From positions 55,866 to 119,865 of the forward strand of contig JBBPTG010000080.1 of assembly GCA_038093975.1 (NCBI GenBank): a stretch of 64,000 nucleotides of DNA, given 5' to 3'. The stretch is from Chalciporus piperatus (taxonomy: Eukaryota > Basidiomycota > Agaricomycetes > Boletales > Boletaceae). Below, piece after piece: positions 1-9,845 of this stretch. The notes under the pieces are model-generated. The model searched no databases. It had not been told where the DNA came from and worked only from the letters and a program-made list of their open reading frames with translations. A program made the position numbers and the translations under genes. The first letter of the stretch is position 1. The number at the start of each line of letters is the position of its first letter.

Positions 1-1
1 C

Positions 2-175
2 TCCCCGATTGACGATTCAACAAGCGTGGCGCGATTTATCCTTAAACATCTTCCGTCGGTGAAGGAAGTCCACAACACTTGCTCTGTGGATGCATTACCT
101 TGGTGCAATTGGGGTGGGTGGGCTGATGTCTCCCGCAAGGTCCATCGGGGAATAGATTATGACGGACGAGGATGA
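2..175 (+). CDS. LRR/F-box-like protein, 3' fragment cut by window edge
   Basis: The first bases read as an open C-terminal end that starts SPIDDSTSVARFILKHLPSV and stops with TGA at 173-175. The first 20 residues match closely the segment SPIDDSGIVARFISTHLPSV near the C-terminus of the intact gene at 18766-19839, so this is the last exon of a paralogue whose 5' part lies outside the window. The last 35 or so residues diverge. The DNA just after the stop encodes, in another frame, an acidic run (DDVDDPDDSEDH) that is also found after the stop of the paralogue. A frameshift near the end is therefore possible in one or both copies. The function is not known; the family looks like the expanded F-box/LRR-type proteins of Agaricomycetes. 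Confidence 0.6.
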   Translation, partial: SPIDDSTSVARFILKHLPSVKEVHNTCSVDALPWCNWGGWADVSRKVHRGIDYDGRG

Positions 176-860
176 CTCAGATGATGGATGACGTGGATGA
201 CCCAGATGACTCAGAGGATCATTGTTCCGAGTAATGTATGCTCTGATCATCTTGTTTTGTCATACTGTATTCTCTGGGGGGGATTTGAGACCCAGGCTAC
301 CCCACACGTATGTATCGTATACCATCGATGGAATTTCGAGGGGTAGTGTCTCTGATTCTTGCAGGTTGTCAACATCTTGGACTCGCCGCTCGGAAATTGA
401 TTCGCGTCGGGCACAGCACCTTTATCCTCCCGCTCAGAGGTAGTGATCCATTACAAACACGTTCTAATGAAATCGTATGGACCCTGATATCTTGCTGATC
501 ATTCTGCGATTTTCAGCATCGGATTTGCAATGGATCTCTCAGTGCGCTCGCTCGCTCGAGCCTGAGCACGATTCCCTTCTTGATGCTATGATACGCGGTC
601 GCCGTCCGGATTCCCCCCTCACTCGCTCAGGGGATTGCTGGGTTCACTCTCCAAAACTGCCATGTACCAAGAACTTCGTCGAGTTGCATTATTTTTTTTT
701 TTTTGCGCCATTTTTCTGACCCATCATGAAACGCCAGACGGTCAAGATTGCATGAGGACTCTTGTGTGCATTAATTGGTTTCACTACCGTTCGTCCCTTG
801 TAATCAAGTACTCGAGCATTTGATGAAATGGTTCACTGGAAAAGTAATCGAGTAAGTTGT
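176..860. repeat. Dispersed repeat, copy A (diverged)
   Basis: No convincing gene is present. Bases 176-300 continue the homology to the DNA downstream of the LRR gene at 18.7 kb (inverted there). From about 380 to 850, several blocks reappear in the same order at 5680-6300: a block around CTCGCCGCTCGGAA, one around CCCGCTCAGAGGTAGTG, one around TGATATCTTG, one around ATTTTCAGCATCGGA, and one around TGAAATGGTTCAC. The spacing and bases between the blocks differ, so this is an old, decayed repeat. No terminal repeats or coding domain were recognised. Confidence 0.6.
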
Positions 861-1037
861 CTGAGGTATGTGATCTAGGGTCAAAGCAGCGCAAGTAGCG
901 GCTCGCCATCTAGACAAAGTTACGGTCAAGTTACGGTACAGCTTTTCACGAGCAGATAACAGGCAGTCACGAAACGAGCAGAAAACACAACCAGGGAGAG
1001 GGAAGACGACGGAGCTAGCAGGGTAGAAGATGTCGCA

Positions 1038-1047
1038 GCCAGGGAAG
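1038..1047. repeat. Left 10-bp target-site duplication
   Basis: GCCAGGGAAG lies directly left of the TIR element. The identical 10 bases lie directly right of it at 2701-2710. Confidence 0.7.
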
Positions 1048-1099
1048 AGGGAATGCAATTCTCCCACCTCGTATCGGACGCAAGGTCACGTGACACCGA
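1048..1099 (+). repeat. Left terminal inverted repeat (52 bp)
   Basis: It pairs with 2649-2700 with one mismatch and contains the palindromic E-box word GTCACGTGAC. With the following bases it can also form a local hairpin (1085-1120: GTCACGTGACACCGA against TCGGTGTCATGTGAC). Confidence 0.8.
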
Positions 1100-2648
1100 G
1101 TCGGTTCGGTGTCATGTGACTTTGTTGATTGCCAGACATCAGTACATCAGTGTCCGACTGTGTCCGAGCCTCCGACCAGCCACCAGCCACCGCCCATCAG
1201 TCGTTCGAACGAAGACAGCGACCACACATACTCACCAGAGACCCCACCAAGCCACCAGATCAAAAATACTCGTTGACGAAACCGATCGACGAGTGAAATG
1301 CGTCGGAACGACGCTGAAAGCGCGTCCAGCCGCCATGAAACACGACCAGACGAGTCGTCAATGCCATCCGACGAAGGTGATGAAATTGCGAGCGAGATCA
1401 AGGGTGTAGAGGGCGCGTGGTAGGTGTCGAAAGCTACAATGCGAGAGAAGACCCCAAGCGAGACGGAATCATACGAGGAGGTCGAAGAAGTGGTGGGCGA
1501 CAGGGCTGGGGCCGGGAGAGTCGATGACATCCGACGTAGCAATCGCGACCACGGCCGACGCCCACAATGGGCAATTATTCGAATCAGGTTGAGCGGAGAT
1601 GTCCACAGACGAGACTGCTGCGACAACCACAGCAAATGTGTCCGTTGACGCAAATGCGAACGAAGACTCGCCTAACAATCCCCAGAGCGTGCCGCTCAAG
1701 GGGAAACCGCGGATGACGACGACGACAAACGGAGTTGTTCGCGCATGCTAGACAAGCACGCTGCACAAGTCGAATGACGCTGAAAGCACACCCAGCCGCG
1801 AAGAAACACGGCGGAAAGAGCCTTTCGACGGGCGTGTGGTGGAGTTGGGGTTGTCGAGAGTCAAAACGATCGTGTCGAGCGATCCCGAAGTTGTACAGGT
1901 CGAGGGCAAAACCAATTGCAAACGAGCGGGAAGCACCGCCCGCGCTCGCAGATACACGGAGATCGTCGAGGAGGACGCTGGGAGGCTCACAGACAAGCTG
2001 GATGAATGGGAGAACGATGAAACACGCTGACATGTGTCGATCAAGGGCGTTGAGGTCAGTCGAGCGATCGATGTCGAGGGACGAAGACCATGGTCAGTAC
2101 GACGCGACGAACGAAGACGACGCACCTGCATAGTCCCAATGAACGAACCCCAAACCCGAACGAGCGAGTGCGACGACGACGAAGAGTCGAATGCGCGGTG
2201 TGATCGCACAGGCGCACGAACGGAGCCGTGCGGCCGTGAGCTCGCCAGGTCGACGAAAAACGAGATGTCGAGAGACAGGGGAGTTGCAGAGCGGTGAAAA
2301 TGATGCCGAACGCGACCGTGACGCAACGCAACGAGCAACGCCGATAGCGACTCACAACGAGTCGAAACGAAGACGCTAGGAGCGGACGAAGAAACGCGTC
2401 AGAACCAGCACTACACGCGCAGGTTCATCAAAGACTCACCTAGGCCGTCACCATCACCATATCCCCATCACGCCAGACGACCCATTGAACCCACGAATCG
2501 CGCGGATGGATGCCCATACTTTCATGTGTAGTCTCAGCAGTATTATACCTCATATTACTGAAGTACTATATACCCGAATACAATATCTTCAGCAACACTC
2601 CTAGCCCTGACTCTCAAGCTCACTCCTCCACACACGAGACGAACTGGT

Positions 2649-2700
2649 TCGGTGTCACGTGACCTTGCGTCCGATACGAGGTGGGAGAATAGCATTCCCT
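2649..2700 (-). repeat. Right terminal inverted repeat (52 bp)
   Basis: This is the inverted copy of 1048-1099, ending GCATTCCCT and followed by the right target duplication at 2701-2710. Confidence 0.8.
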
Positions 2701-2710
2701 GCCAGGGAAG
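2701..2710. repeat. Right 10-bp target-site duplication
   Basis: GCCAGGGAAG, identical to 1038-1047, directly follows the right inverted repeat. Confidence 0.7.
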
Positions 2711-3017
2711 GGCATGACGAGTCCAAGAAACGAGAACAATTGTAGACAGACAAAGGAAGGGGCATGGTAGAGGGTAAGAGGTCGCAGAAGAAGACGCTGT
2801 GAAAGGGCTCGCCAATGCCCAGGCTTCGAAATTGTCAGCTACAAGTCTGAAACAATGAAGAAGAAAGAACGAACCTTTACAGCCGCCCAACGATAAGACC
2901 ACCTGCCTAGACCAATAACCAACCAGCGGATAACCGAGCGCAAAGAAAGCAAACGAGTCATATATGGAGAAGGAGTGTGGAGATGGGAGAGCAGAAGGCC
3001 GAGGATGTTGTTTGCGT

Positions 3018-5116
3018 TTAGAAGGAGATGGGGTTGAAGTCGGCGTACGGATACTTTTTCTTGAGCTCTTCGATGACCCACCATGCAGGTGTGGCATAGG
3101 TAACGTGCGGAATCCCCTGTACCGATATCCCAGAGTGGATAATACCAACCATGCGACCCTGGCCATCGAAGACGAGGGAGCCTGAGTCCCCCTTGGAGGA
3201 GAACGGATCAGGCTGCTTGTCATAATTGTGTATTGCGAGTTCAATGGACTCAACACCGAGCTCGTCGGAGAGGTAGGACACGAGGCCGACGTAGCGTCCC
3301 ACAGTGAGGTCAGTGGTGTTACCGTCCTTCATGACAATAAAGCAGGGCTCGCCGTTGCCGTCATAGCTGTCGGGATTGGCCAGCTGCTCGCGCGAGACGC
3401 ATCCATTGATCCTAAGTTGTCCTCTCAGGGGGAACGTGAACGTAGTCCGACCACTAGCTTTGGGATGTAACAATGTGTTAAGTTGTTTGCAAGTATACTT
3501 GGCTCCTGAATCTTTTTGTTAGACAGTGTAAATATCAAAGATGAGTAACGACACACCTAAGGAGACAACATTGCCCTTGAAATGGGGCTTGAACTTCTTC
3601 GGATCAGCCACAAATGTACCAATGTCCTTGGTGTACTTGTGACCCTGGACGTCGACAGATATCTTCGGAGCCCAATGGACATAGCCGATATTGCGGCTCT
3701 CAATATCGCACCATTGGCTCGTGGTGACTTCCTGGTAGAACTTGTTGAGTGCCTTGATGTCGTCTTTCATCTCAGCCAAGTTCTCCTCATTAACCACCAG
3801 GAGCTTTGTGTCCGCGTCCGCTTCCGCCTTTTCCTGGTCCTCGCTCTTCAGCCTCTCCTTCAACTCGACAATCTGCATGGCCAAGGAGTTGGCCTCAACT
3901 GTTTGAACAGGGATGCAGTCCTTGATATCTTCGAGGCCCCGTTGGAAGCGACGCAATCCATTAACTCGAACAAACTTGGCGGGTGCCCCGGACGCCAGGC
4001 CCTTGGACTCGTAGTCGACAGTAACATCCTCGCTAAGGACATGGCAATTACTAACCCCAAGAACCGTGTCAGTGAGGTTTCCCTTCTTGTCTCTGTTCTC
4101 GTGGAAGAAAAACGCAACGCTACCCTGGGCGTCATCCTTCTGCTTCGACGCAGGAGCAATAGCCATGCCGAGGGCGGCAGTGAGGAAACGACGGGCATGC
4201 TGGGGGAGCTGGGTTTCGTCGTCCATGGGCAGGAGGGCAGGACCTGACAACCTTTCGGGGGCACCCTCGCGCCATTGAACCACCACGTCATCGACTCCGT
4301 TGTCCTTCAACAGTTCGAGGATGTCTAATGAAGCGTCGTGCGCGGCCTCGACGGTGGTGGTGCCCGGATGCACTGCGATCCAAATAATCACGGGCCCGAG
4401 AGTCCCCTTTTCCTCCTCTCCCGGTGGTCCGTGGGTGAAGAAACGAACTGGATCAATCGCCGAGTAACGAATACTCATCCGTTTGAGTAGGGTGACAATC
4501 TTGGGAGCGACAGTGTCCCAGCAACCGTTGAGCGGGGTGTTGTGGACTGGACGAGCGGACTTGATAGCGAAAGAGGTGTATCTGCCCTTGGGCACGGGAA
4601 AGGGATTGGTGAGAAGATCCGAGCGGTAGAAGAGTTCTGGATGGTTGCCGCCGGGTGCGATACCATAATAGAAGGCGGTCCTCTCGTAATCCGAAATAAA
4701 GAGAGAGGAAACAGCGGTCGCATCGCTGGCGATGGTGGTCGGGGAGACGGGTGAGACGGGTGATCCAGAGCCATTGCGCTTGCCCCATTCGTCGACGCAC
4801 TCCAGGACAAAGGGAGTAAAGAAATCTAAGAGGAACGTGGTAAGTGTATAGACATGGAAACAAAACTTAAGGACGTGCCAAAGAGTTCGGGGTGTTCTTT
4901 CCGACTCTCTATAGCCTGTTTAACGAAGCAAGAAACGTCTACAAGAGAGATGGTAAGTGTGGTAGTATAAACGCGCAAAAAGACTAAACTCGCCTTCGCC
5001 CAGAAACCCAGCTTCCATCATTTCCTCATCGGTGAGCGGAAAATCTTCTAAAGAAAATGCTGGTCAGGGTGGAACAGACGAGTGAAAAGATGGTACGACT
5101 CACTCGTTGGATCCAT
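3018..5116 (-). CDS. Chymotrypsin-fold (S1-like) serine protease, fungal type
   Basis: This is a spliced gene. The likely start is at 5116 (MDPTKDFPLTDEEMMEAGF), followed by small exons and then the long exon 4595-3557. A 51-base intron (3506-3556) precedes the last exon, which ends at 3018. The trypsin-like triad is visible: His in SNCHVLS, a probable Asp in KDIGTF, and Ser in KGDSGSLVFDGQG. Between His and Asp lies a charged, coiled-coil-like insertion of about 60 residues (around ELKERLKSEDQEKAEADADT). There is no signal peptide, so a cytosolic or nuclear enzyme is more likely than a digestive one. One upstream intron appears to use a GC donor, and another a weak GTTTTG donor. The substrate is unknown. 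The fold is well supported by the two motifs; activity is inferred. Confidence 0.72.
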
Positions 5117-5680
5117 GCCGCCTTTCGCTTCCCCTTCTTGCAGCGAGTAGAGGACAGTTTGGTAGACTCAAGGAGCAGGCAAGATGGGGGTCAAGAGTTA
5201 GATAGACTCCTAATACTACAGTCGTCTAACATACTGTAGTATTGTATTGGTTCACTAAGCTAATAGATTACCACTCATATATGTTGTCTTACTTACTCCA
5301 ACACCCCTATCCCAACTTCAAGTTTGCCCCCTGAAACAGCCCCTGTGTTTGGGTCACCCCGTGATTAGTCAACATTGATATGGGAAGGAAGAAAATTGGT
5401 AGGTGGGACGCGAAAAAATATGAGCAGTGAGTGGACGGGAAGAAAGAAAGTCGCCCAGGCATTCAATGTTTATCTACCTACGATGAACGTTCGGCGGTGT
5501 GCCATGCGGTAAGCACGCCCAAATCGGTAACTTCATTAGCAAGTTGAAGTACCCCTCGAACTCCGGGCCATATGCCACTGAGTACTGAGTCTCCCGGCGT
5601 CTCGGCTTCCGGGTTGGCTGAAGATCCGTTCCTATTTCAGCCCCAGCAATCTTCCGATGTCAGTCAGTCTGCTGTATCAG
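5117..5680. other. Intergenic, 5' side of protease gene
   Basis: I see no gene. This should hold the protease promoter; no distinct motif could be assigned. Confidence 0.4.
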
Positions 5681-6305
5681 TCCTCGCCGCTCGGAAGTCT
5701 CCAGCGGCGTCCATTCGCGGCGGGCACACAGGCATCTTCATCATCCCGCTCAGAGGTAGTGTCAATGATCCAAGTACGTTCTAATGAACTCGTACGGGCC
5801 CTCCCTGATATCTTGGTGATCATTCTGCGCTGAATGATGCATTATTCAGTGTTTCATTCGCTGCCCGTTCTTTCATGGGGTGAGTCCGAGTCCGAGTCCT
5901 CTTTGCTGCGATTTTCAGCATCGGACTTGCAATGGATCTCTTGCCGCACTCAGACTGCTCGAGCTTTTGGAGGAGGGCCAGCTGCACTGATCAAGGATAC
6001 TCGCTTGTCCCTGTTGTGGGGGTGTGAGTACGTTTGGAACGCGCATCCGCATTGACTGTGCCGACGTCAAAGAGAGGAGCACCGCGAGGATACTGACATT
6101 CTTTGGGTAGCAGGTAGGTCAAGTACACGATGCCCATATGCTGATCAAAAGTACGAACGCAAGGCTGTCGAAAAATGAAATACAGACATGGTGTTGTATG
6201 ATTGGTTTCAGTATCGTTTGTTCCCCAAGCTTCCCCAAGTAACTAACGACTCAGATAGCTGAATGAAATAGTTCACAGGAAAAGAAAGCGGAACGATTCT
6301 TCTGT
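5681..6305. repeat. Dispersed repeat, copy B (diverged)
   Basis: It shares ordered blocks with 380-850 in the same orientation, including CTCGCCGCTCGGAA, CCCGCTCAGAGGTAGTG, CTGATATCTTG, TGATCATTCTGCG, ATTTTCAGCATCGGA and TGAAATAGTTCACAGGAAAAG. Copy B carries extra bases between blocks, for example 5830-5915. No coding domain was recognised. Confidence 0.6.
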
Positions 6306-6354
6306 CCTTGACGAGTCCGAGATTAAATATTGATCGTCCAAATTTTGAAACAGT

Positions 6355-6943
6355 CTAGGATGAAACCACGTTTATCGTGGTGTTCGTGATCTGCAATTCC
6401 GGACCAAGACCCGCCTTTCGTATGGGTTGTGAGCACAATACAACACGTCCACCTTCATACAGTATCGTGAATGCTCACCCCGACCAACGAAAGGTGCACG
6501 ACCCCAATCTGCACGAGGCCACTATACCACGATGGAACGGTCACCGTGAAATTCTGAGACGGGTTCCAAGCGCCGTTCACCAACTGTGGGTCGTACGGTC
6601 CGTTGTAGAGAACGTTGCCCAGGACGTCTGATGGGTCTGGACAGGTACCAGATCCGCAGGATGTAGCGCCGATGACGACGGCTACTTCCTCGGAACCGGT
6701 GAGCGTCATCTGTGGGTGATGTCAGCAGCTTAGGATTGGGCTGGCTGGGTTGGGTTGGGATGGGACGGACGGACGGGTGGTGGTGTGTGGTTGGGTACGT
6801 ACGGGTCTATCGAGTTGGACGATGATGTTCGAACCGGCGGTCACGGTGCTGCCTGCAGTGGGTAAAGCGATGAATATATCCTGAGCAATGGTAGCGCTCG
6901 CGAGAGCAGCAATACAAAGAACTTTTGCGAGGGGGTTAAACAT
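6355..6943 (-). CDS. Small secreted protein, about 150 residues
   Basis: The protein starts MFNPLAKVLCIAALASATIA, a clear signal peptide with probable cleavage near residue 20. There are three exons. Exon 1 (6943-6803) ends LDRP; intron 6710-6802 follows; exon 2 starts MTLTGSEEVAVVIGATSC. A second short intron after VHLSLVG joins to a terminal exon encoding AGLGPELQITNTTINVVSS with its stop at 6355-6357. Without the second intron the frame would stop at 6455. The mature protein has a compact beta-rich look, a TSCGSGTCPD cysteine pair and possible N-glycosylation sites (NFT, NTT). It resembles small secreted Agaricomycete proteins of unknown role; no enzymatic motif is seen. Confidence 0.7.
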
Positions 6944-7843
6944 TGTCGTAAAAAAATATCAGTGGGTATCTGTATCTGATTCAACTTGGGTGGGTTGTGT
7001 TGATGATCGTTTTCGTCTGCGAGTTGGTTGCGGTCTACGCCCCCTTCGTCAACTTATATCACCTCGCTTGTTCAATGGAGCGGGCACGGTACGCCGACTC
7101 CGTCCATCCATCTTTGTATCGTGGTCATGGCTGTGCCGTCCGAGTCGTTTGTACATAGTCACATCAACATACACAGATGCGCCTGTCTCGGAGCGTCCAC
7201 GATGGGCCCCCGTGGCCGGCGAGGGACTACCTCCGTCATTTGATATGTCGAGGTCAGTGCGGGCATGAAAGACCATTCGAGTGCCAGTGTCCGGTTTTGC
7301 TCCGTCCATAAATTCTGCGACGATCAATGGTGTGGGAGGGGGTAGGGGTTTGGGCGGCCAGGGGGAACGGACACAGGTTATACCATCGTTCGGGATTCCT
7401 GATGCAACATGGCGTCATCGAACGTCGTGCGAGGAAAGACGAGATCCTTGATACTTGAAGCTTGAGGCACGAAGCAGAAATTGGCCAAAGGGAGATCATG
7501 AAAAAGAACCAAGGCTAATACTGCAGCAGATGGAATGACGCACGCGCGCGCGATGGCCACATGATAATGGCTATAGAGTGGTCGGACGCCCCGGATATGT
7601 AGTGCCCGCAGAGTCCGTCTCGGGCATGTCATGCCGGCGTACTCCGAGTCGGTGGTTAACGCTCATCCATCAATGCATCATCCATCGCCTGAAACTGGCA
7701 AGTTGGTTGGATTTGCAAATCTAGAGCACGGCTGAGCGCCAGGTTTCACCTTCATAGCTATCGCCTCCTTACTTGACAGGTCGGAAACCCTTTTTCATGT
7801 GTCAGCAGATACGAGATTGAATATACCGACGGGGAATATAACA
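6944..7843. other. Intergenic, no supported gene
   Basis: This 900-base stretch separates the secreted-protein start from the NDUFV1 stop. The open frames here are short, on both strands, lack splice-consistent extensions and have no recognisable domain. A short CG-alternating run (GCACGCGCGCGCGATG) lies near 7540. I see nothing else. Confidence 0.4.
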
Positions 7844-9545
7844 TTATACTCTATCGCCCGGCTCTATCAAGTTCGCACCCAAATTGTCCGGCACTGCCAA
7901 CGTCGGATCTATTTGACTCTTCAATCGACCGCCGAACAAGACACCACCGTTGGCAGCACGGAACGCGTCGATACGCTTCTCGACTTCGGGACGGAAGTGA
8001 CGCATGAGACCTTGGATCGGCCAAGCAGCGGCATCGCCGAGAGCGCAGATCGTACGACCTTCGACTTGTTTGCTGAGAATCAAGGTTGAGTGAGTCGAAG
8101 CGAAAGAAGGCCCGGGGGGAAAGGACGTACGTGAGTTCGAGAAGCATGTCGATCTCTCGGCGGTGGGCGCGACCTTCGACCATGCGGTTCATCATGTTCA
8201 TCATCCAAGTGGTACCTTCACGACAAGGAGTGCATTGACCGCAAGACTCGTGTTTGTAGAACTAGCCAGGCTCGTCAGTAAGGAGACACGGCGTGGACTG
8301 GAGGGAGGAACTCACTGCAGAGAATCGCGCGATGGCAGCGACGATGTCCGTGCTCTTGTCCATGACGATCACAGCACCGGTACCCAAACCTGACTGTGCG
8401 TCCTTGAGCGAGTCATAGTCCATGAGCACCTCCGAACATTTGTTGATAGGCAAGACGGGAACGGAGCTTCCACCGGGAATGATACCGAGCAGGTTGTCCC
8501 AGCCACCTCTGACACCACCACAATGCCGGTCGATGAGTTCCCTGAGTGGGATACTCATCTCCTCCTCGATGACGCAGGGGTTGTTGACGTGGCCGCTGAT
8601 ACAGAAAAGCTTGGTGCCTTGATTACGCTCCCGACCGAAACCGGCGAACCAAGCAGAGCCACGACGACAGATGGTCGGCGCAACGGCGACTGTTTCGACG
8701 TTTGCGACAGTTGTTGGGGAGCCGAAGAGACCGACGTCGGCAGGGAAGGGTGGCTTTAGACGAGGCTTTCCCTGCTTGCCTTCGATGGATTCGATGAGTG
8801 CGGTTTCCTCTCCACAAATGTAAGCACCAGCTCCACGGTGAACGTAAACGTCGAACGAGAATCCCGAGCCGCATGCGTTCTTTCCGAGGAACCCAGATTT
8901 GTATGCTTCGTTGATGGCTTGTTGAAGGTGGTCAGCCTCTTGAACGAACTCTCCGCGAATGTAGATGTATGCTGCGTCTGCGTTCATCGCGCGACCAGCG
9001 ACAAGACAACCTTCGACGAGCTTGTGAGGGTCACCACGGAGAATTTCACGATCTTTGCAAGTTCCTGGTTCACCCTCATCGGCGTTGACGACGAGGTAAC
9101 GAGGACTGATGCGGGGTAAGCTTGACGGAAACGACGGAGGGCGCGCAAAATGCATACCGCTTGTCTTTCTCCCAGCCAGGTTTGTTCATGAACGACCATT
9201 TGAGACCGCTTGGGAAACCGGCACCACCACGACCTCTGAGGCCAGAATCTTTGATGGTTTGGATGATCCAAGAGTCACCCTTGAGAAGGATGTCTTTCGT
9301 GCGGTGCCAGTCACCGCGAGACTAGAACAAATTACACTTGATGTATGACGGGTTTGAGAGGATAGACTGACCATTGCACCCTTTATGCCATGGTCGTGTC
9401 TGCAGTAAGCGTTGGTGAAGATGCGGTCTTGGTCCTTGAGACCGCCGTAGCGACGAACGGGTGGGTCTGCGACGGTTGCGAGGTATCGTTTGAGTGTTGG
9501 AGACTGTCTCTGTAAGAGAGCAGCTGATTTTGAGACTTTGAGCAT
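7844..9545 (-). CDS. NDUFV1: NADH:ubiquinone oxidoreductase 51-kDa subunit (complex I, NDUFV1)
   Basis: This is the flavoprotein subunit of mitochondrial complex I that oxidises NADH through FMN. The start at 9545 gives [20 protein letters not shown], a basic mitochondrial presequence. The FMN/NADH-binding glycine-rich motif [16 protein letters not shown] is in exon 2. [15 protein letters not shown] and [16 protein letters not shown] follow in the long third exon. Exon 4 carries [13 protein letters not shown], the CxxCxxC ligands of cluster N3. The last exon ends [13 protein letters not shown] at 7844. About four introns are needed, for example after KGAM and after EKDKR. The protein is of normal family length, with no damage seen. 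It is divergently transcribed from MED14, with about 300 bases between start codons. Confidence 0.95.
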
Positions 9546-9845
9546 CGTTGAGCTCGTCGTCCGTGACGATGTCGGTGACGATGTCGGTGTCGGTGTCGGT
9601 GACGGTGACGGTGACGGTCGTCGTCGTCGCTGTTCAACGTTGAGCTCGCGAGGAATAGTCGACCCCGGAACATCCCGACTTACACGACGACCTTCCTTTT
9701 ACAGTCTGACATATCCGAATTTGGGCAGTGGAAGGTTGCGGCGGTTCCCTGTTGTCGGCCTTTTCTTTCTCTTCCTCCGCGCTCAAGCTCTCCAACGCTT
9801 GGAACTGGCTATCCGTCCTGCGCCACACACGGATCTCTGGGCTGG
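9546..9845. promoter_or_regulatory. Shared divergent promoter of NDUFV1 and MED14, with GGTGTC/GGTGAC repeat
   Basis: The two start codons are only 300 bases apart and point away from each other. Bases 9568-9630 are a degenerate hexamer array (GATGTCGGTGAC, GGTGTC, GGTGAC units) grading into GTC trinucleotides. No TATA box was assigned. Confidence 0.5.

Larger units (their letters stand above)
1048..2700. mobile_element. Non-autonomous TIR DNA transposon, Mutator-like by TSD length
   Basis: The segment starts AGGGAATGCAATTCTCCC and ends with the inverse of AGGGAATGCTATTCTCCC. The inverted ends run 52 bp (1048-1099 and 2649-2700) with a single A/T mismatch. A perfect 10-bp direct repeat, GCCAGGGAAG, flanks both ends. 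Duplications of 8-11 bp are characteristic of Mutator-like elements. None of the internal reading frames resembles a transposase, so the copy is probably a non-autonomous derivative. The interior is rich in CGA/TCG words and contains a diverged internal repeat: the block around GACGCTGAAAGC, found near 1310-1340 and again near 1778-1810. The assignment to the Mutator class is inference from the duplication length only. Confidence 0.75.

Noticed and set aside
1147..2379. Many overlapping frames on both strands inside the TIR element
   Set aside because: They come from CG-rich, stop-poor sequence. They overlap in all frames and none shows a transposase or other domain.
7049..7632. Frames of 80-92 codons upstream of NDUFV1
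   Set aside because: There is no recognised domain, no splice continuity, and they overlap each other on the same strand.
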